Below, one piece after another: positions 13,093-24,600 of a stretch of 64,000 nt of DNA. The number at the start of each line of letters is the position of its first letter. Within the stretch, counting starts at the first letter, position 1. Both the position numbers and the translations under genes were made by a program. The notes below the pieces were generated by a model. It did no database searches. It saw only the letters and a program-made list of their open reading frames with translations, and was not told the origin of the DNA. The stretch is from Tetragonia tetragonoides. Lineage: Eukaryota; Streptophyta; Magnoliopsida; Caryophyllales; Aizoaceae. The stretch is taken from contig CM076147.1 of the NCBI GenBank assembly GCA_038025085.1, positions 10,733,501-10,797,500 on the forward strand, read 5' to 3'.

Positions 13093-13673
13093 GACTTCAA
13101 TCGATGGCTACAGTAGAATTCTTTTTCTTTTTAGTTTTTTATTCTTTTGTTTTTGATAAGGTGAATGATAGCTGGCTAGATTTAGAATATTTCATGGAGT
13201 GTAAATTTTGGTACAATAAGATAATCTAATAATGATTTTGTTAATACGGATTATTGGTGTATTCACTAGTTAATAGTCTTGACATGACACATCTCTCAAG
13301 GACATTTGATGAATTGATAGTTATTGACTCCCAAAAGACAATTTGGTGAGCTATAGAAAGATCACGGCACTGCCCGATTCAACAACCCCCATCTAACATC
13401 GAATTTGAAATTTGGATATCGACCTAAACGCTGAAGGTCTAACACTTCCAATGCTTGTTATTATTGATTTTCTCTACTCTTAGAGAACGTTTGGTCGGGG
13501 TATTCTGGAAAGGAAAATGGATTAAAAATGTGGGATTACCTTTGTGGGTGTTTGGAGAAAAAACACGTTAGACGTATTCGCTAATATCAAGAATCAAATA
13601 ATTATCTTTTAAGGTTGATCTGCCTTACCGGCCTAACCACCCCCCTAATTTCAATTACCCATTCAACCGTTAT

Positions 13674-13680
<7 letters not shown>
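13093..13680. other. Unassigned AT-rich DNA
   Basis: No gene is visible. A stretch near 13483-13560 (GAACGTTTGGTCGGGGTATT and following) resembles the GTTTGGT-type ends common in plant MITEs, but no matching opposite end was found. Confidence 0.3.

Positions 13681-13748
<68 letters not shown>
13681..13748. repeat. (CT)n microsatellite
   Basis: An almost uninterrupted CT dinucleotide run of about 68 bases, followed by pyrimidine-rich DNA. Such tracts are common in plant promoters and 5' untranslated regions. The open frame across it on the minus strand (repeated RE) is an artefact of the repeat. Confidence 0.95.
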
Positions 13749-13755
<7 letters not shown>

Positions 13756-14300
13756 CATTTCTGAACTGAAAATCTCTCTCCTCTATTTTCCATTTTCATT
13801 TATGAAGTGAAAATCTCTCTCCTCCATCATTTTTAGGTTTTTTTTGCTCCCTTTTCCTCTTCTCTCATGGTACTCTGAATTTCGAAGTCTCAACTTGTGA
13901 TTTTGATCGGTACTTTACTATTTTTTCTCGACGCTTGTCATATTTTATTTTGTGGGTTTGTAATCTTGGTGGGTTTTGAAACTTTTTGACAAACTGAGTA
14001 TGTATTATGTTTGGGTTTGAGTTGGTCCTTGTCGTGGTCTTGATGATGCTTCCCACTTCATTGATATGTTATTTGCTTTTGTTTTTTTTTTCGAAACTCC
14101 TGTTTAGGCTGAGTTATTCAGTTGAATATGTGAGAAATGTTTGTTTCTCGTATGTTGACTAGGTGTATGTCGACTGAGTATGTATTATGTTTGGGTTTGA
14201 GTTGGTAACTTTGTGATGGATTTCCTTGTTCCAAGTTTGGTTGCTAGAGAGAGAAATGATCTATGTCATATTGGATTATTCCATGTTTTACTTGTTGCAG
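13749..14300. other. Non-coding stretch with a 34-bp direct repeat
   Basis: No coding frame is supported. A 34-base word beginning ACTGAGTATGTATTATG occurs at 13993-14026 and exactly again at 14173-14206. The stretch lies between the CT tract and the hAT element, upstream of a Harbinger-like remnant, and could be its leader or first intron. Confidence 0.5.
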
Positions 14301-14308
14301 CTTACAGG

Positions 14309-15371
14309 CAGGGGCGGATTTATGTGTATGGGTGAGGGGGGAAGGGACCCCACTAAAATTTAGGTTTTGCTAGTTACAATTTTAAGACCTAGGAATGTGC
14401 CCCCACCCAAAAATATGAAGTGCTCCCACTCAAGAGGCCAAAACCCTTATAAAACCTAAGCCCCAACCAAAAGTAAAAACATGAATTTGTTGTTGTCAAT
14501 TAAGCGTGCAATGAGGCAGGAAAGAGAAAAGGAGAGGAAAAAAGAAAGGAAAAAAAAAGTGGTTATTGTGTGCGTTAGTCAGACATCAGTCCCTCTCTCT
14601 CTCCAAAAGTCCTAGCCTTTAATATAACTCTGTTCTCTGACAATTGTCAATGCTCAAGCGACTAAACAACGAAGCCAACCACTCAACACGACACTCAATC
14701 ACAGTATTACACACACTCTCTCTATCCACTCTTGATTTGTCTGATTGTCTCTGTTGATTTTAGTTAGCAATTTTTGGATGAGAATTATGCTTATTGTAAA
14801 TTGGTATATTTCACCTTGAATTGATTTAATTGATTGATGGACTGATGGTTGATTTTTATTTGTTAACGATGAATAGAACAATTTGGGTCTCATTATATTT
14901 GAGAAAATTGATGTGAATTGTAGTTGTAGGGTTCCGAGTATGGTAAAAATTTAAAAACTAAATTAGAGATGTGTTAATGGTTTTTTATAATGTTAGTTGT
15001 CTAGAACTTAGCTAACTGTAAGTTAATGTTATGATAGATTTATTTATTTATTATTTTAGAAAACATTTATGTTAGATTATTCGTGGTTATTAAGTTATAT
15101 TAAATTAAATTGTTTAAATAGTTAGGTTAGGGTTTGGTAATTTGTATTATGGGTGAAACATTGAATTTTAATGGGAAGTAGCTGGCTCAATTTTTTTATA
15201 TTAATGGATCACTTCTAAAAGAGGAAAACTCGTAGAGACCAACTTTATAATGTAGTCCGTTTCTCATTTTTATTCTCTTTATACTATTTTTAATTAGTTT
15301 TTATTTTTATTTTTTAAAAATAATATGGTGTTGCGCTTTCTATGAGTTTTTTTTTCCTGGATCCGCCACTA
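14309..15371. mobile_element. Non-autonomous hAT element with 8-bp target duplication
   Basis: The element starts CAGGGGCGGAT and ends ATCCGCCACTA, imperfect terminal inverted repeats (9 of 11 positions) of a hAT-type family. It is flanked on both sides by the identical octamer CTTACAGG (14301-14308 and 15372-15379), the 8-bp target duplication expected for hAT. The 1063-bp interior has no transposase-like frame. Next to the left end are G-rich and CCCC-rich stretches typical of this widespread plant family. The exact duplication argues for a fairly recent insertion. Confidence 0.9.
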
Positions 15372-15569
15372 CTTACAGGAACAAACTTACCCATTTGATA
15401 AATCAACATTGCGTATTTTTTTTGTAGGTTAAATGATCATAAGAGCATAAGAAAGTTCATAAAAAGCTGGATACATGTCTTTTAGTGATAGCTAGTGTTG
15501 ATTTATCCTTATTGTGCCAGTCTACTACTCCCTTCAACTTCCTGTGTTCTTATTTTTTTCCCTACAGAG

Positions 15570-16012
15570 ATGGCTCGTCTAGATTTATCCTTAAGAAGGA
15601 AGAAGGAGTTGGAATTTTTTCAGTTTACTATCATCCTAATTAATATCGTCCTATTAGTTTGTATGATGTGCTACTCAATGAGAAAGACACTCCATAATTC
15701 ATATCGATTGGACAGGAAATGGAGGTTGAGAAACTTAAATAGATTATACAAGAAAGCAATATTTTGTGTAGAAATCATCTTTGAATAATGAATATGCCAA
15801 TATTTGGGGTGCTTGGTGAGATGGGAGGGATATTGGAGGTATGTCTTTGGTGGAGATTATTGTCTTATTTGTATAGACTGTTGATTGTTGCTCATGGTCT
15901 TAAAAATAGAATTATTGGTTGTTATTTTTATAGAAGTAGAGAAATCATAAGTAGACAATTTAATTTGCACTTGAAGGTGATAGACAAACAAGTGTACGAG
16001 TACATATCGTAA
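15570..16012 (+). pseudogene. PIF/Harbinger-type transposase-derived remnant, N-terminal part
   Basis: Broken frames resemble the N-terminal region of PIF/Harbinger nucleases and their ALP1-like host relatives (DUF8040 region). The clearest stretch is VAHGLKNRIIGCYFYRSREI, which fits the family's helix with N-R-x-I and R-S-x-E-x-x-S-R-x-F-N. The stretch before it (GMSLVEIIVLFV in another frame) fits the preceding family segment. At least one frameshift and a stop separate the parts. The catalytic DDE nuclease domain that should follow is missing; at about 16020 unrelated DNA begins. The call is by motif reading only. Confidence 0.6.
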
Positions 16013-16075
16013 TAACATATCTAACCAAAAGGAGTTATCGATTTATTATTTTTGGTAAAGCTCGTACATGCATAA

Positions 16076-18812
16076 TTAATAAATAAAAGAGTTATTACAA
16101 TTAATAGAGTCAAGTTCTAGGAATTCGGCCACCACAACATGTGGGTGGATGAAAATACAGTCTACAAATTTCCCTAATCGAGCCTCCTTACAAAGTTTTT
16201 TAGCCACTGCATTATTATTTAAGTTGACATCCTTAGGATATGAAGTGGCAATAAGATCTTTATAGGCCCCAGAATTTCCAAACACCTAGGTACCGATCCT
16301 AAAATCTTTCCTACTATCACAACAGATTTCACTATCATTCATGACTTTGAGAATATCCTCAGGAAACTCATAAGACACATTAGAAAACATCCAAATACCA
16401 TTCACAATGGAAGAATCAAGGGTGAGATTATATTCGTGTAGAGGCAGAGGCCCCTCAAGTAAGTCCTTGAGTCTGCCCATCCCAGTTCAGTTATCATCCC
16501 ATAACTTAATAGAGGCACTATTACCCACTATCCATTTCATACTGTCATGAAGGATATCCCGTCCTTTCCCCACATCCTGCCAGATGTGAGAGCCAGTACC
16601 AAAGGATGCTAAAGCCATTCCTTCCCAAATATTTTGCCCTAATCACAAGGGTAGCCAAATTATTATTGTTCATCAATTTCCAGGCCATTCTAGCCATGAA
16701 AGCTTTGTTTTGAGCCACACTATCTCTAATACCCAACTCCCCTTTCATCAGGAAGCTGGACAACTTTGTTTCAACCCCTGAGATGGATTTTTTTCCCCTG
16801 CGCAAAGTCACCCCAAAGGAAATTGTTGGCAACAAAGTTAAAGTCCTTAAGAGTCTGGGTGTGTGAGTGGATACACTGCATGTAATAGATAGGGATGGAG
16901 TTCAGGGTGGCCTTGATAAGACACGGCTTCCCAGCCCTAGGAAAATGGTTAGCTTTGCAGCTACCCAGTTTGCGTCTAACTTTCTCTAGAATCCTATTAG
17001 AGTCCCTTTTAGAAGGTCTCTTATGAGTGAGGGGAAAATCCCAGTAGGTTCCCAGATTATCAGTCCTAGAAGTGCCCAGACCCTCTTCCAGCATGGTAAT
17101 AGTACTGTCAGGGGTTCCCTTGGAAAAAACCATTTGACTCTTGTCAGGGTTGATAAGTTGACCAAAAGCAGCAGAGAAAGTGTGAAGGGTGCTCTTAACA
17201 CCCTCTATAGTGCTAAGTGTTGCTTCTCCAAAAAGGATGACATCATCAGCAAACAAAAGTTGGGATATCACCATTCTCTGCCTCCCCACAAGGAAAGGCT
17301 GTCAAGTCTTATTATGGCAAAGCCCCGTGGATTAATTTAGACAAAAAATCCATGTACAAAATAAAGATATAGGGAGAGAGAGGATCTCCCTGTCTGATAC
17401 CTCTAGAAGGTTTGAAAGCCTCTGTTGGTCCACCATTCACAAGAACAATAGAAGACACAGAGGTAATGCAGTGCATGATCAAATTGATAGATTTCTCATC
17501 AAAATTAAGGAAAATAGAAACAAATAGTTTCTGATGAAGTCTCATTCCAACCTATCATAGGCTTTTTCCAGATCAATTTTAATAGCAAGCCAATGCTTGG
17601 ATTCCCTTTTAGTGTGCATGAAGTGAATAGTTTCAGAGGAAGTAGTTAACCTCTGACCCCCTCCCAGTGATGAAACAATTCTAAATGGGGGACACAAGTC
17701 TATTAAGAAAGGGTCTCAGCCTAGCCACAATGATTTTGGTAATCGCCTTGTACATAATATTACACAGACTTATAGGTCTAAACTACTTGATGGTCTCAGG
17801 GCTGTCATATTTAGGAATAAGTCTAATCAGGGTCTCATTTAATCCCATGGGTATAAACCAGTGGCAAAGAAATTAATAATGAAGTCAGTAACATCCCCCT
17901 AATTCTATACCATTGATTCTGAAAAAAGAAAGCATGGAAACCATCAAGACCAAGGCTTTTATAAGCCGCCATGGAGAAAATGGCTTTCTTAACCTCACAA
18001 AGAGCAGGTAAGTAGGAAATTTTAATACTTCCTAGACCAACAGATTCAAACAAACAATGATTCCAAAAAGTGCAAGCAACGTTTTTAGTAGTGAACATCT
18101 TGGTGAAATGCAGAAAAATATGATCCTTAATCTTGTTGGGGCACACAATATCATTGCCAACCAAATCCCTAAGTTCTAAAATTTTATTTTTCTTCCTCCT
18201 AAATAACACAGAGTGGTGGAAAAAAAAAGTGTTCATGTCCCCATGAATGTTCTAGTTGTATATGGATCTCATAATCCAGAACCACTGCTCTTGTTCATGA
18301 ATATCCACAAGCTCAACAGTGATGTTGGACCCCAGCACCTGGAAAAAAGTTGAAAAAGGAGAGTTACATAATTCTTTTTGAACTCCCCCAAGTCTATTAA
18401 CCAGTTTCTTTTTTTTTTTAAATGTTCCCACGTTATTCTTTAGCCCAAATAGAAGGAATTTTAGCTAAAAATCCAAGTTTGCCGGTAACATTAATGGGCT
18501 TGCTCCATTCAGACTAGACAATAGCTTCAAAATCAGGGTCAAGACACCATATAGGGTCAAGTTTAAAGGTCTTGTCAGTTTTTAGATAAGGATTTTTTGT
18601 GGTACTCATCAAAATGGGACAGTGGTCAGAGGTGATCTTGACAGATGGATTAATCGGGAATCAGAGAAAGCAATCAACCACTCACTACTAATCCAGGCAT
18701 GATCCAATCTTTCCATAACAAGCCTTCTTCTCCTCTTATAGGTCCAAGTATAATTAGCACCAACAAAACCAAAATCAAACATTTTACAAACATCCATAGT
18801 ATGAGCATACAT
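16076..18812 (-). pseudogene. L1-type LINE ORF2 remnant (endonuclease end, RT, C-terminal region)
   Basis: On the minus strand, from right to left, are the endonuclease C-terminus (GANYTWTYKRRR, RLDHAWIS; 18609-18812), the RT fingers region (17835-18236, with LGLDGFHAFFF in place of the usual PGPDGF), the palm with [13 protein letters not shown] (17312-17545) and the catalytic LLFADDVILF (16771-17289). A degraded C-terminal region follows. These domains in this order are those of plant L1-clade LINE ORF2. Frames change at least four times, so the copy is dead. The endonuclease start and ORF1 are missing, which fits 5' truncation near 18812. No clear poly-A (poly-T on the plus strand) was located at the left end. 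Confidence 0.85.
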
Positions 18813-19639
18813 ATATCAGCCCTATGCTGCTTGATTCCATTCAAGTAACTAAAATGAATGAAATTATGAGAATCTATCGATTCAAGTACTAAGTTTTCTT
18901 AAAAATAACAAGCTAATCGATCCAAACTTGGATTTTTGATGATGTTAAACAAGAAACTAAAATGAATGCAATCATGAGAATCTAGTAAGACAAAAGATTT
19001 TGGGTTGACTTCACTTAACTAGAATACTTGATGGAATAGATAAATTTAACTAGCATTTCAATGTCAGTCGTTGCAAAGATGACGGACGAATAAAGAAGCC
19101 TAAACCTTCTCTCGAAGAAATAAAGGTAAACTCAATAATAACTCGACTACCTACTCTCATGGAGTCAAGCAAAATCAAGAGCATAAAGAACAAATTTCAA
19201 GCCAAAGCCCACAAGACGTTCTAATTTACTTTCTTCATTAGGCAATCAAGATGATTATTTGAGTTCCAACAATTAGCATCCCCTTTCGATTTTATACTAA
19301 TCATACCAAGTAATCAAAAATCTTTTTCAAAAATTTTATTTGAGTAACTAGAAGCATACAAATAATCATGTGCAACGATTCATCAAACATGCTAACATCA
19401 ATTTATCAAAATATCAAATAACCCAATTAAGCTACATCAACCCTAGATTAAGAAAATTAGTCACTCATGATTATATAAACTACTAAACAAATGAAGAAAT
19501 TCCAACTAATCATGAATAAGCAAAGATAATACAAGTGAATTGAATTCAAAGAAATAACAATCATTAACTAAAGGATTAGAAACTAACAACAATAGAGAGG
19601 GGGAAGAGAAAGAGAATCGAGATGAGAGATAACTAAAGA
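18813..19639 (-). other. AT-rich DNA, possibly the distal half of a gypsy LTR
   Basis: No coding frame. The sequence is AT-rich and unlike its LINE neighbour. Its texture resembles U5 parts of large plant gypsy LTRs. If the Sirevirus and the small CACTA element are removed, this stretch and 20416-20491 join 36821-37441, which ends in a gypsy-type LTR start with polypurine tract. The idea that both belong to one split LTR is an inference. Confidence 0.35.
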
Positions 19640-20415
19640 CACTACAAAAAAACCTCCAGTTTTCTATGGGTTTTTGCTACGGAATTTGGTCTGTAGCTTC
19701 CTAGATATAGAATTGTTAATTTCTGTAGGTAATTAGCAACGAGAATATTTCCATAGGATAGTTAGCGACGACTTTTTTTCCCCAAGCAAAATTGCTACGG
19801 GATTTCAAATACCAAACCTAATTAGCGATGAAAAGCAAATCCGTAGTAGAAAAGATAACAAAAATTCTGCAGCAAAAAAATAAATTAAGTCTTGTATAAA
19901 ATATCAGCTATAGATTTTAGTTAAATCCGACGCTAATTAACGGCACAATTAGAATTACGTTGCTAGAATGATTGAAATTTTTGCTGGACAACGCCAGTTA
20001 AATGCTAGGTGGTGCATAGCACATTGAACATGTTCTTAGTTGGTTATAAGAATTTCATCTCACACGACAGGTCACTGTTCGAAACTGCACAGGAGCATCA
20101 AATCCTTCACTTTGAAGGGTCACTTGAGGGGGGGGGGGTTGGTTGTGAGAAATGTGGGGCCCGCTAGCCATCTTGTCAATTGTGGGAGCAAGGCGTTGGA
20201 GCTTTCTAAGGAAACCACTATTTGTTTGAACTTTTTATTAGATAATATTCTGTGACTGGCCGAAATGAATTTCCGTAGCAAATCTAGCTACGAAAACCAA
20301 ATTTTCCGCAGCTAACATTTTTACCGTTGAGCTTTTTAGCAGGGTATGTGTTCTGTCGCTGCTGGACCTTATTTTCTACGGTATATCTTGCTCAGCTACA
20401 GGTTTTTTTGTAACA
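19640..20415. mobile_element. Small non-autonomous CACTA-type element
   Basis: The left end reads CACTACAAAAAAACCT and the right end AGGTTTTTTTGTAACA, inverted repeats matching over 13 bases with the last positions mutated. Internal TAGCGACG, GCTACGG and related words recur near both ends, as in CACTA sub-terminal regions. Flanking trinucleotides are AGA and AAA. At 776 bp with no transposase frame it must have depended on another element. A run of twelve G residues lies near 20130. Confidence 0.65.
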
Positions 20416-20795
20416 AAATGGCTTTTATTTTGTAGCGAGAGCCGCAATTGAAATTATCAAAGAAAGGTTGATAATTCTTGAACTTGATCTTTGAAGAGTG
20501 CCTAAGTTACTCTAGAGGGGGGGGGGGGTGAATAGAGTGACTCCAATATCTCGCGTTTTGCAACTTGAGAACAGGGTAGGGAACAACGTTATGGACGTTG
20601 TTCCTATGCAGTGAACTAAAAAAAAAATGTAAAGAACTGAATGTAAATAACACAAGGCTTTTTCACGTGGAAAACCCCCTAGGCTTAGTAGGAGTAAATA
20701 CCACGACCCAGTTACTTGGGATTTTGTCACACTACTTCTCTTATGACCAGAGCCAAAACCAGGATACATCACAGTACCCTAACACTACCACACAC

Positions 20796-21456
20796 TGATG
20801 CAGGAGCAAGTACGTTAAAGGACAAGCAAGAAGACGACGAATCAAGAACGTCCAAGAACCCAGTTCTTGGAACGTTAATGCTTGATCTTGAGCTGCTCAT
20901 TGCCAAGAGTATAATGCCACGTGAGGTAAAGTGTGAGGTAACTATGTTAGAGTGGCAAGAAGATGACTAGAAGCTGAAAAGAAGAAGCCTTGGGCGCCAA
21001 GGAAACTGTTCCAGCGGTTTTGAGCCTTGGGCGCTAGGTAATAAGTTGTTTAGTTCGATTTCGTTTAGTATTCCCTTAATTAGTTAGAATATGTTTAGGA
21101 GAGTAATAATCTGATTGTTATTAGTATTAGAAGTCCATTAGGTGTTAGGAAAGCTGTTAGTTAGTCCGTTTTACAATTGTAGTCAGTTTCGTAGTTAGTT
21201 TCCTATTCGGACTAGGATTAGGATTCCGAATAGCTTTAGATTTCTTTGTCTATAAATAGGGGAGATCTTTGCTACTGTAAACTCGTGCTTTGATGATTAA
21301 TTATTGAATACGTGAGTATTTACCCCTCAAACTGAGTGATTCAGGTTGAAACCCTTACGAGTGATTCGTGAGTTGTTCTTGAGTGATTCTTGAACAAGAT
21401 CCCTTTGTGTGATACTATCAAAGGTTAATTTCCGTTTTGTTACTTATTTCACATCA
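20796..21456 (+). repeat. 5' LTR of the CRM-type element
   Basis: 661 bp, TGATG to CATCA. A canonical TATA box (TATAAATA, 21251-21258) lies near the 3' third, so transcription probably starts about 30 bases downstream. The LTR carries the TGATGCAGG start, whereas the right LTR has TGATGTAGG. Confidence 0.93.
21251..21258 (+). promoter_or_regulatory. TATA box of the CRM LTR promoter
   Basis: TATAAATA followed by GGGGAGATC. The same box is at 26402-26409 in the right LTR. It is the only good TATA motif in the LTR and lies about 200 bases before the LTR end, which fits a U3-R boundary there. Confidence 0.8.
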
Positions 21457-21459
21457 ACT

Positions 21460-21471
21460 TGGTATCAGAGC
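21460..21471 (+). other. Primer-binding site of the CRM-type element
   Basis: TGGTATCAGAGC lies three bases after the 5' LTR. It is the exact plant site for the initiator methionine tRNA. Confidence 0.92.
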
Positions 21472-21619
21472 TAAAGGTTTGAGCTTTCTTAAGTTTAAAC
21501 AACATGGTCCTGAGCATAAACACGACACCATAGCGAGCTTTAGAGAAAGATTCTTGCAAGATCCGCCCTTTGTTCACGAAGACAACCAAGAAACCCCCAA
21601 GAAACCAACAACCGAAGCT

Positions 21620-24600
21620 ATGGGTGAGCCCAGCGAACTAGCAAAGTTGTTAACAGCCATGGAGGATCTTAGGACGTCTTTCAAATCTCAAGAAGAGCGG
21701 ATGGCTGCTATGGAAAGAAGAAACCAAGAAGATAGGGAGAACATGGAGACAAGGATGCGCAGAGTTCATTGGAGAAACCACAACCATGACCCCGACTTCG
21801 ATGAGGAGTTTGAAGACACAAGTGGGACTAGAACCAATGACGCTCCTAAACCACGACATCCCTATGATGATGACAGGAACTTGAAGGTCGAACTCCCTGA
21901 ATATGACGGTTCCTATGACCCAGAGGCCTTTCTTGATTGGCTTAGAACTATGGAGAGAGTCTTTGAATACAAGGAGTATGATGAGCGGTGAAGATGCAAG
22001 TTAGCCACGCTTAAACTCACCAAGCATGCTTCTTTATGGTATGAAAACCTAAAGGCTCGACGCAAGAAGGAAGAGAAAGCAAAGATTGAGACTTGGGACA
22101 AACTCAAGAAATATTTAAAGAAACGATTTTTGCCTAAAGATTTTGAGCAAGAACAGTTTTTGAAACTCACGTCCTTAAGCCAAGAAACCTCAAGTGTACA
22201 AGACTACCTCCAGAAGTTTGAACATATGCACATGATGTGTGATCTTGAGGAGAAGGAGGAGTTAAAGATCGCGCGGTTCATCAAAGGTCTAAACCCAACT
22301 CTAAGGCGCAAGGTAGAGCTTGTTCCTTACGTAACCTTTGAGGACGTCTGCAAAATCGTTCTCCAGATTGAGAAGCAAGAGAAGGTGCAAAAACCGGTTG
22401 CCCGAGATGTGATTAAAGGCTATACAAATTTTCGGAACCAATACAATGCGAGAGAGAATGCAACATTCTCCAAGAGCGCAAGTGTCCCTAGCAATCCCGT
22501 AACTCAAGACAAAGGCAAAGCCGTGGCTACTAAGGACAAGAACCAACTGCGTTGTTTCAAGTGTCAAGGATATGGACACTATGCCTATGAGTGCGGCTCG
22601 AAGAAAGCGCTCACCATCGCTGAGCTAGAAGAGATGGAACCCTCGTTTGTTATGCCCATAACCGAGGATAGTGATGAAGATAATGGAGAGCCATTCGTTG
22701 AAGATTATGGTATACCCGAGGTTGGAGAGACCCTAATCCTTACGAAGTTGCTACATACGACTGTGGCCGATGATGAGTCCGACCAAAGGGAGCAAATATT
22801 CCATTCTCGCTGCAAGGTTAGAGGTAAAGTTTGCAATTTGATTGTTGACTCTGGGAGTTGTACTAATGTTGCCTCTAAAGAGATGGTTGATAAGCTTGAT
22901 TTGTCTACTAAAAGTCATCCTAAACCCTATACTGTGCAATGGTTGAATGATGGGGGAGGGTTAAAAGTGACTAAACAAGCTAGAGTTTGCTTTACTTTAG
23001 GGTGTTATAAAGACGATCTATGGTGTGATGTACTGCCTATGGGTGTTTGTCATATATTGTTAGGTCGTCCTTGGCAATTTGATAGGAAAGTTAGTCATGA
23101 TGGTGTAAACAATATCTATATTGTTGAGCATAACCAGAAACGAATCAAATTGTTACCCTTGACTGCCACTCAAGTTAAAGAAGCAAAGGCTAGTAAAAAG
23201 GCGAGTCGTGTAATGGTCATAGGAGAGAAAGAGATGGAAAAAGAGGTGGCTAGTGAAACTATGAGCTACCTAGTGTTGTTGTTTGAACCTAACATGTGTA
23301 ACAATCCCAATTATGATCCTGAGTTACGCCTATTGTTAGAGAGGTTCAAAGAAGTGTTCCCCGAGGAGTTACCCCCTGGTTTACCTCCTATGGGTGGCAT
23401 AGAACACCAAATTGACCTAGTTCCTGGAGCACCACTTCCAAATAGGCCAGCATATCGGTGTAACCCCGAAGAAGCCAAAGAGTTACAAAGACAAGTTGAA
23501 GAGCTTGTGCAAAGAGGCTATGTGAGAGAAAGTCTAAGTCCATGTGCTGTTCCTGCATTACTTGTGCCTAAGAAAGATGGGACATGGCGTATGTGCATTG
23601 ATAGTAGAGCTGTCAACAATATCACAATCAAATATAGGTTCCCTATGCCAAGATTAGATGATATGTTAGACGAGCTACATGGTTCCCAGTTGTTTTCCAA
23701 GATAGATCTTAGAGCTGGATACCATCAAGTGAGAATCAAGGAGGGGGATGAATGGAAAACCGCGTTCAAGACACGACATGGTTTGTATGAGTTATTAGTA
23801 ATGCCTTTTGACTTGTGCAACGCTCCTAGCACATTCATGAGGTTGATGAACGAGGTATTGAGTGCATTCCTTGGTAAATTTGTTGTGGTTTATCTTGATG
23901 ATATTCTTATATTCAGCAAGACCAAGGAGGAACATCTAGTACATCTACAACGCGTATTTGAGAAGCTAAAGGAACAACAGCTTTTTGGCAAGTTAGAGAA
24001 GTGTGATTTCATGCTTCCTAAGGTTATATTCCTTGGTTACATTGTGTCCAAAGATGGTGTACATGTTGATCCGTCCAAGGTAGAAGCTATGGCTTCATGG
24101 CCAGCTCCAACCAATATACATGAGGTACGTAGTTTTCATGGCTTGGCATCATTTTATCGGAGGTTTATACGCAATTTTAGTTCTATTACTGCTCCTATTA
24201 CTGAATTAATGAAAAAAGGAGAGTTTAATTGGAGTGAAAGTGCGCAAAAGGCCTTTGTTGAGGTCAAAGAGAAGTTGTGTCAAGCACCTATTCTAGCGTT
24301 ACCAGATTTTGATAGATTGTTTGAAGTTGAATGTGATGCTAGTGGGGTAGGTATAGGCGCTGTTTTAATCCAAGAAAAACGTCCTATTGCCTATTTTAGT
24401 GAGAAATTGAATGGAGCTCGGTTGAATTATTCTACATATGATCGAGAGTTCTATGCAATTGTGAGAGCTTTGGAGCATTGGTCCCATTATTTAAGGCCTA
24501 AGCCTTTCGTGTTGCACTCGGATCATGAAGCTCTCAAGTACATTCATGGCCAGCAGAAACTAAACCCTAGACATGCCAAGTGGGTAGAGTTTCTACAATC

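Noticed and set aside
13483..13560. GTTTGGT-type MITE end
   Set aside because: Only one end seen; no opposite terminal repeat or target duplication.
13602..13799. Open frame of repeated Arg-Glu
   Set aside because: Translation of the CT microsatellite.
20055..20120. GTTCGAAAC word suggesting a tRNA or SINE B box inside the small CACTA element
   Set aside because: No A box at the right distance, no A-run and no flanking duplication.
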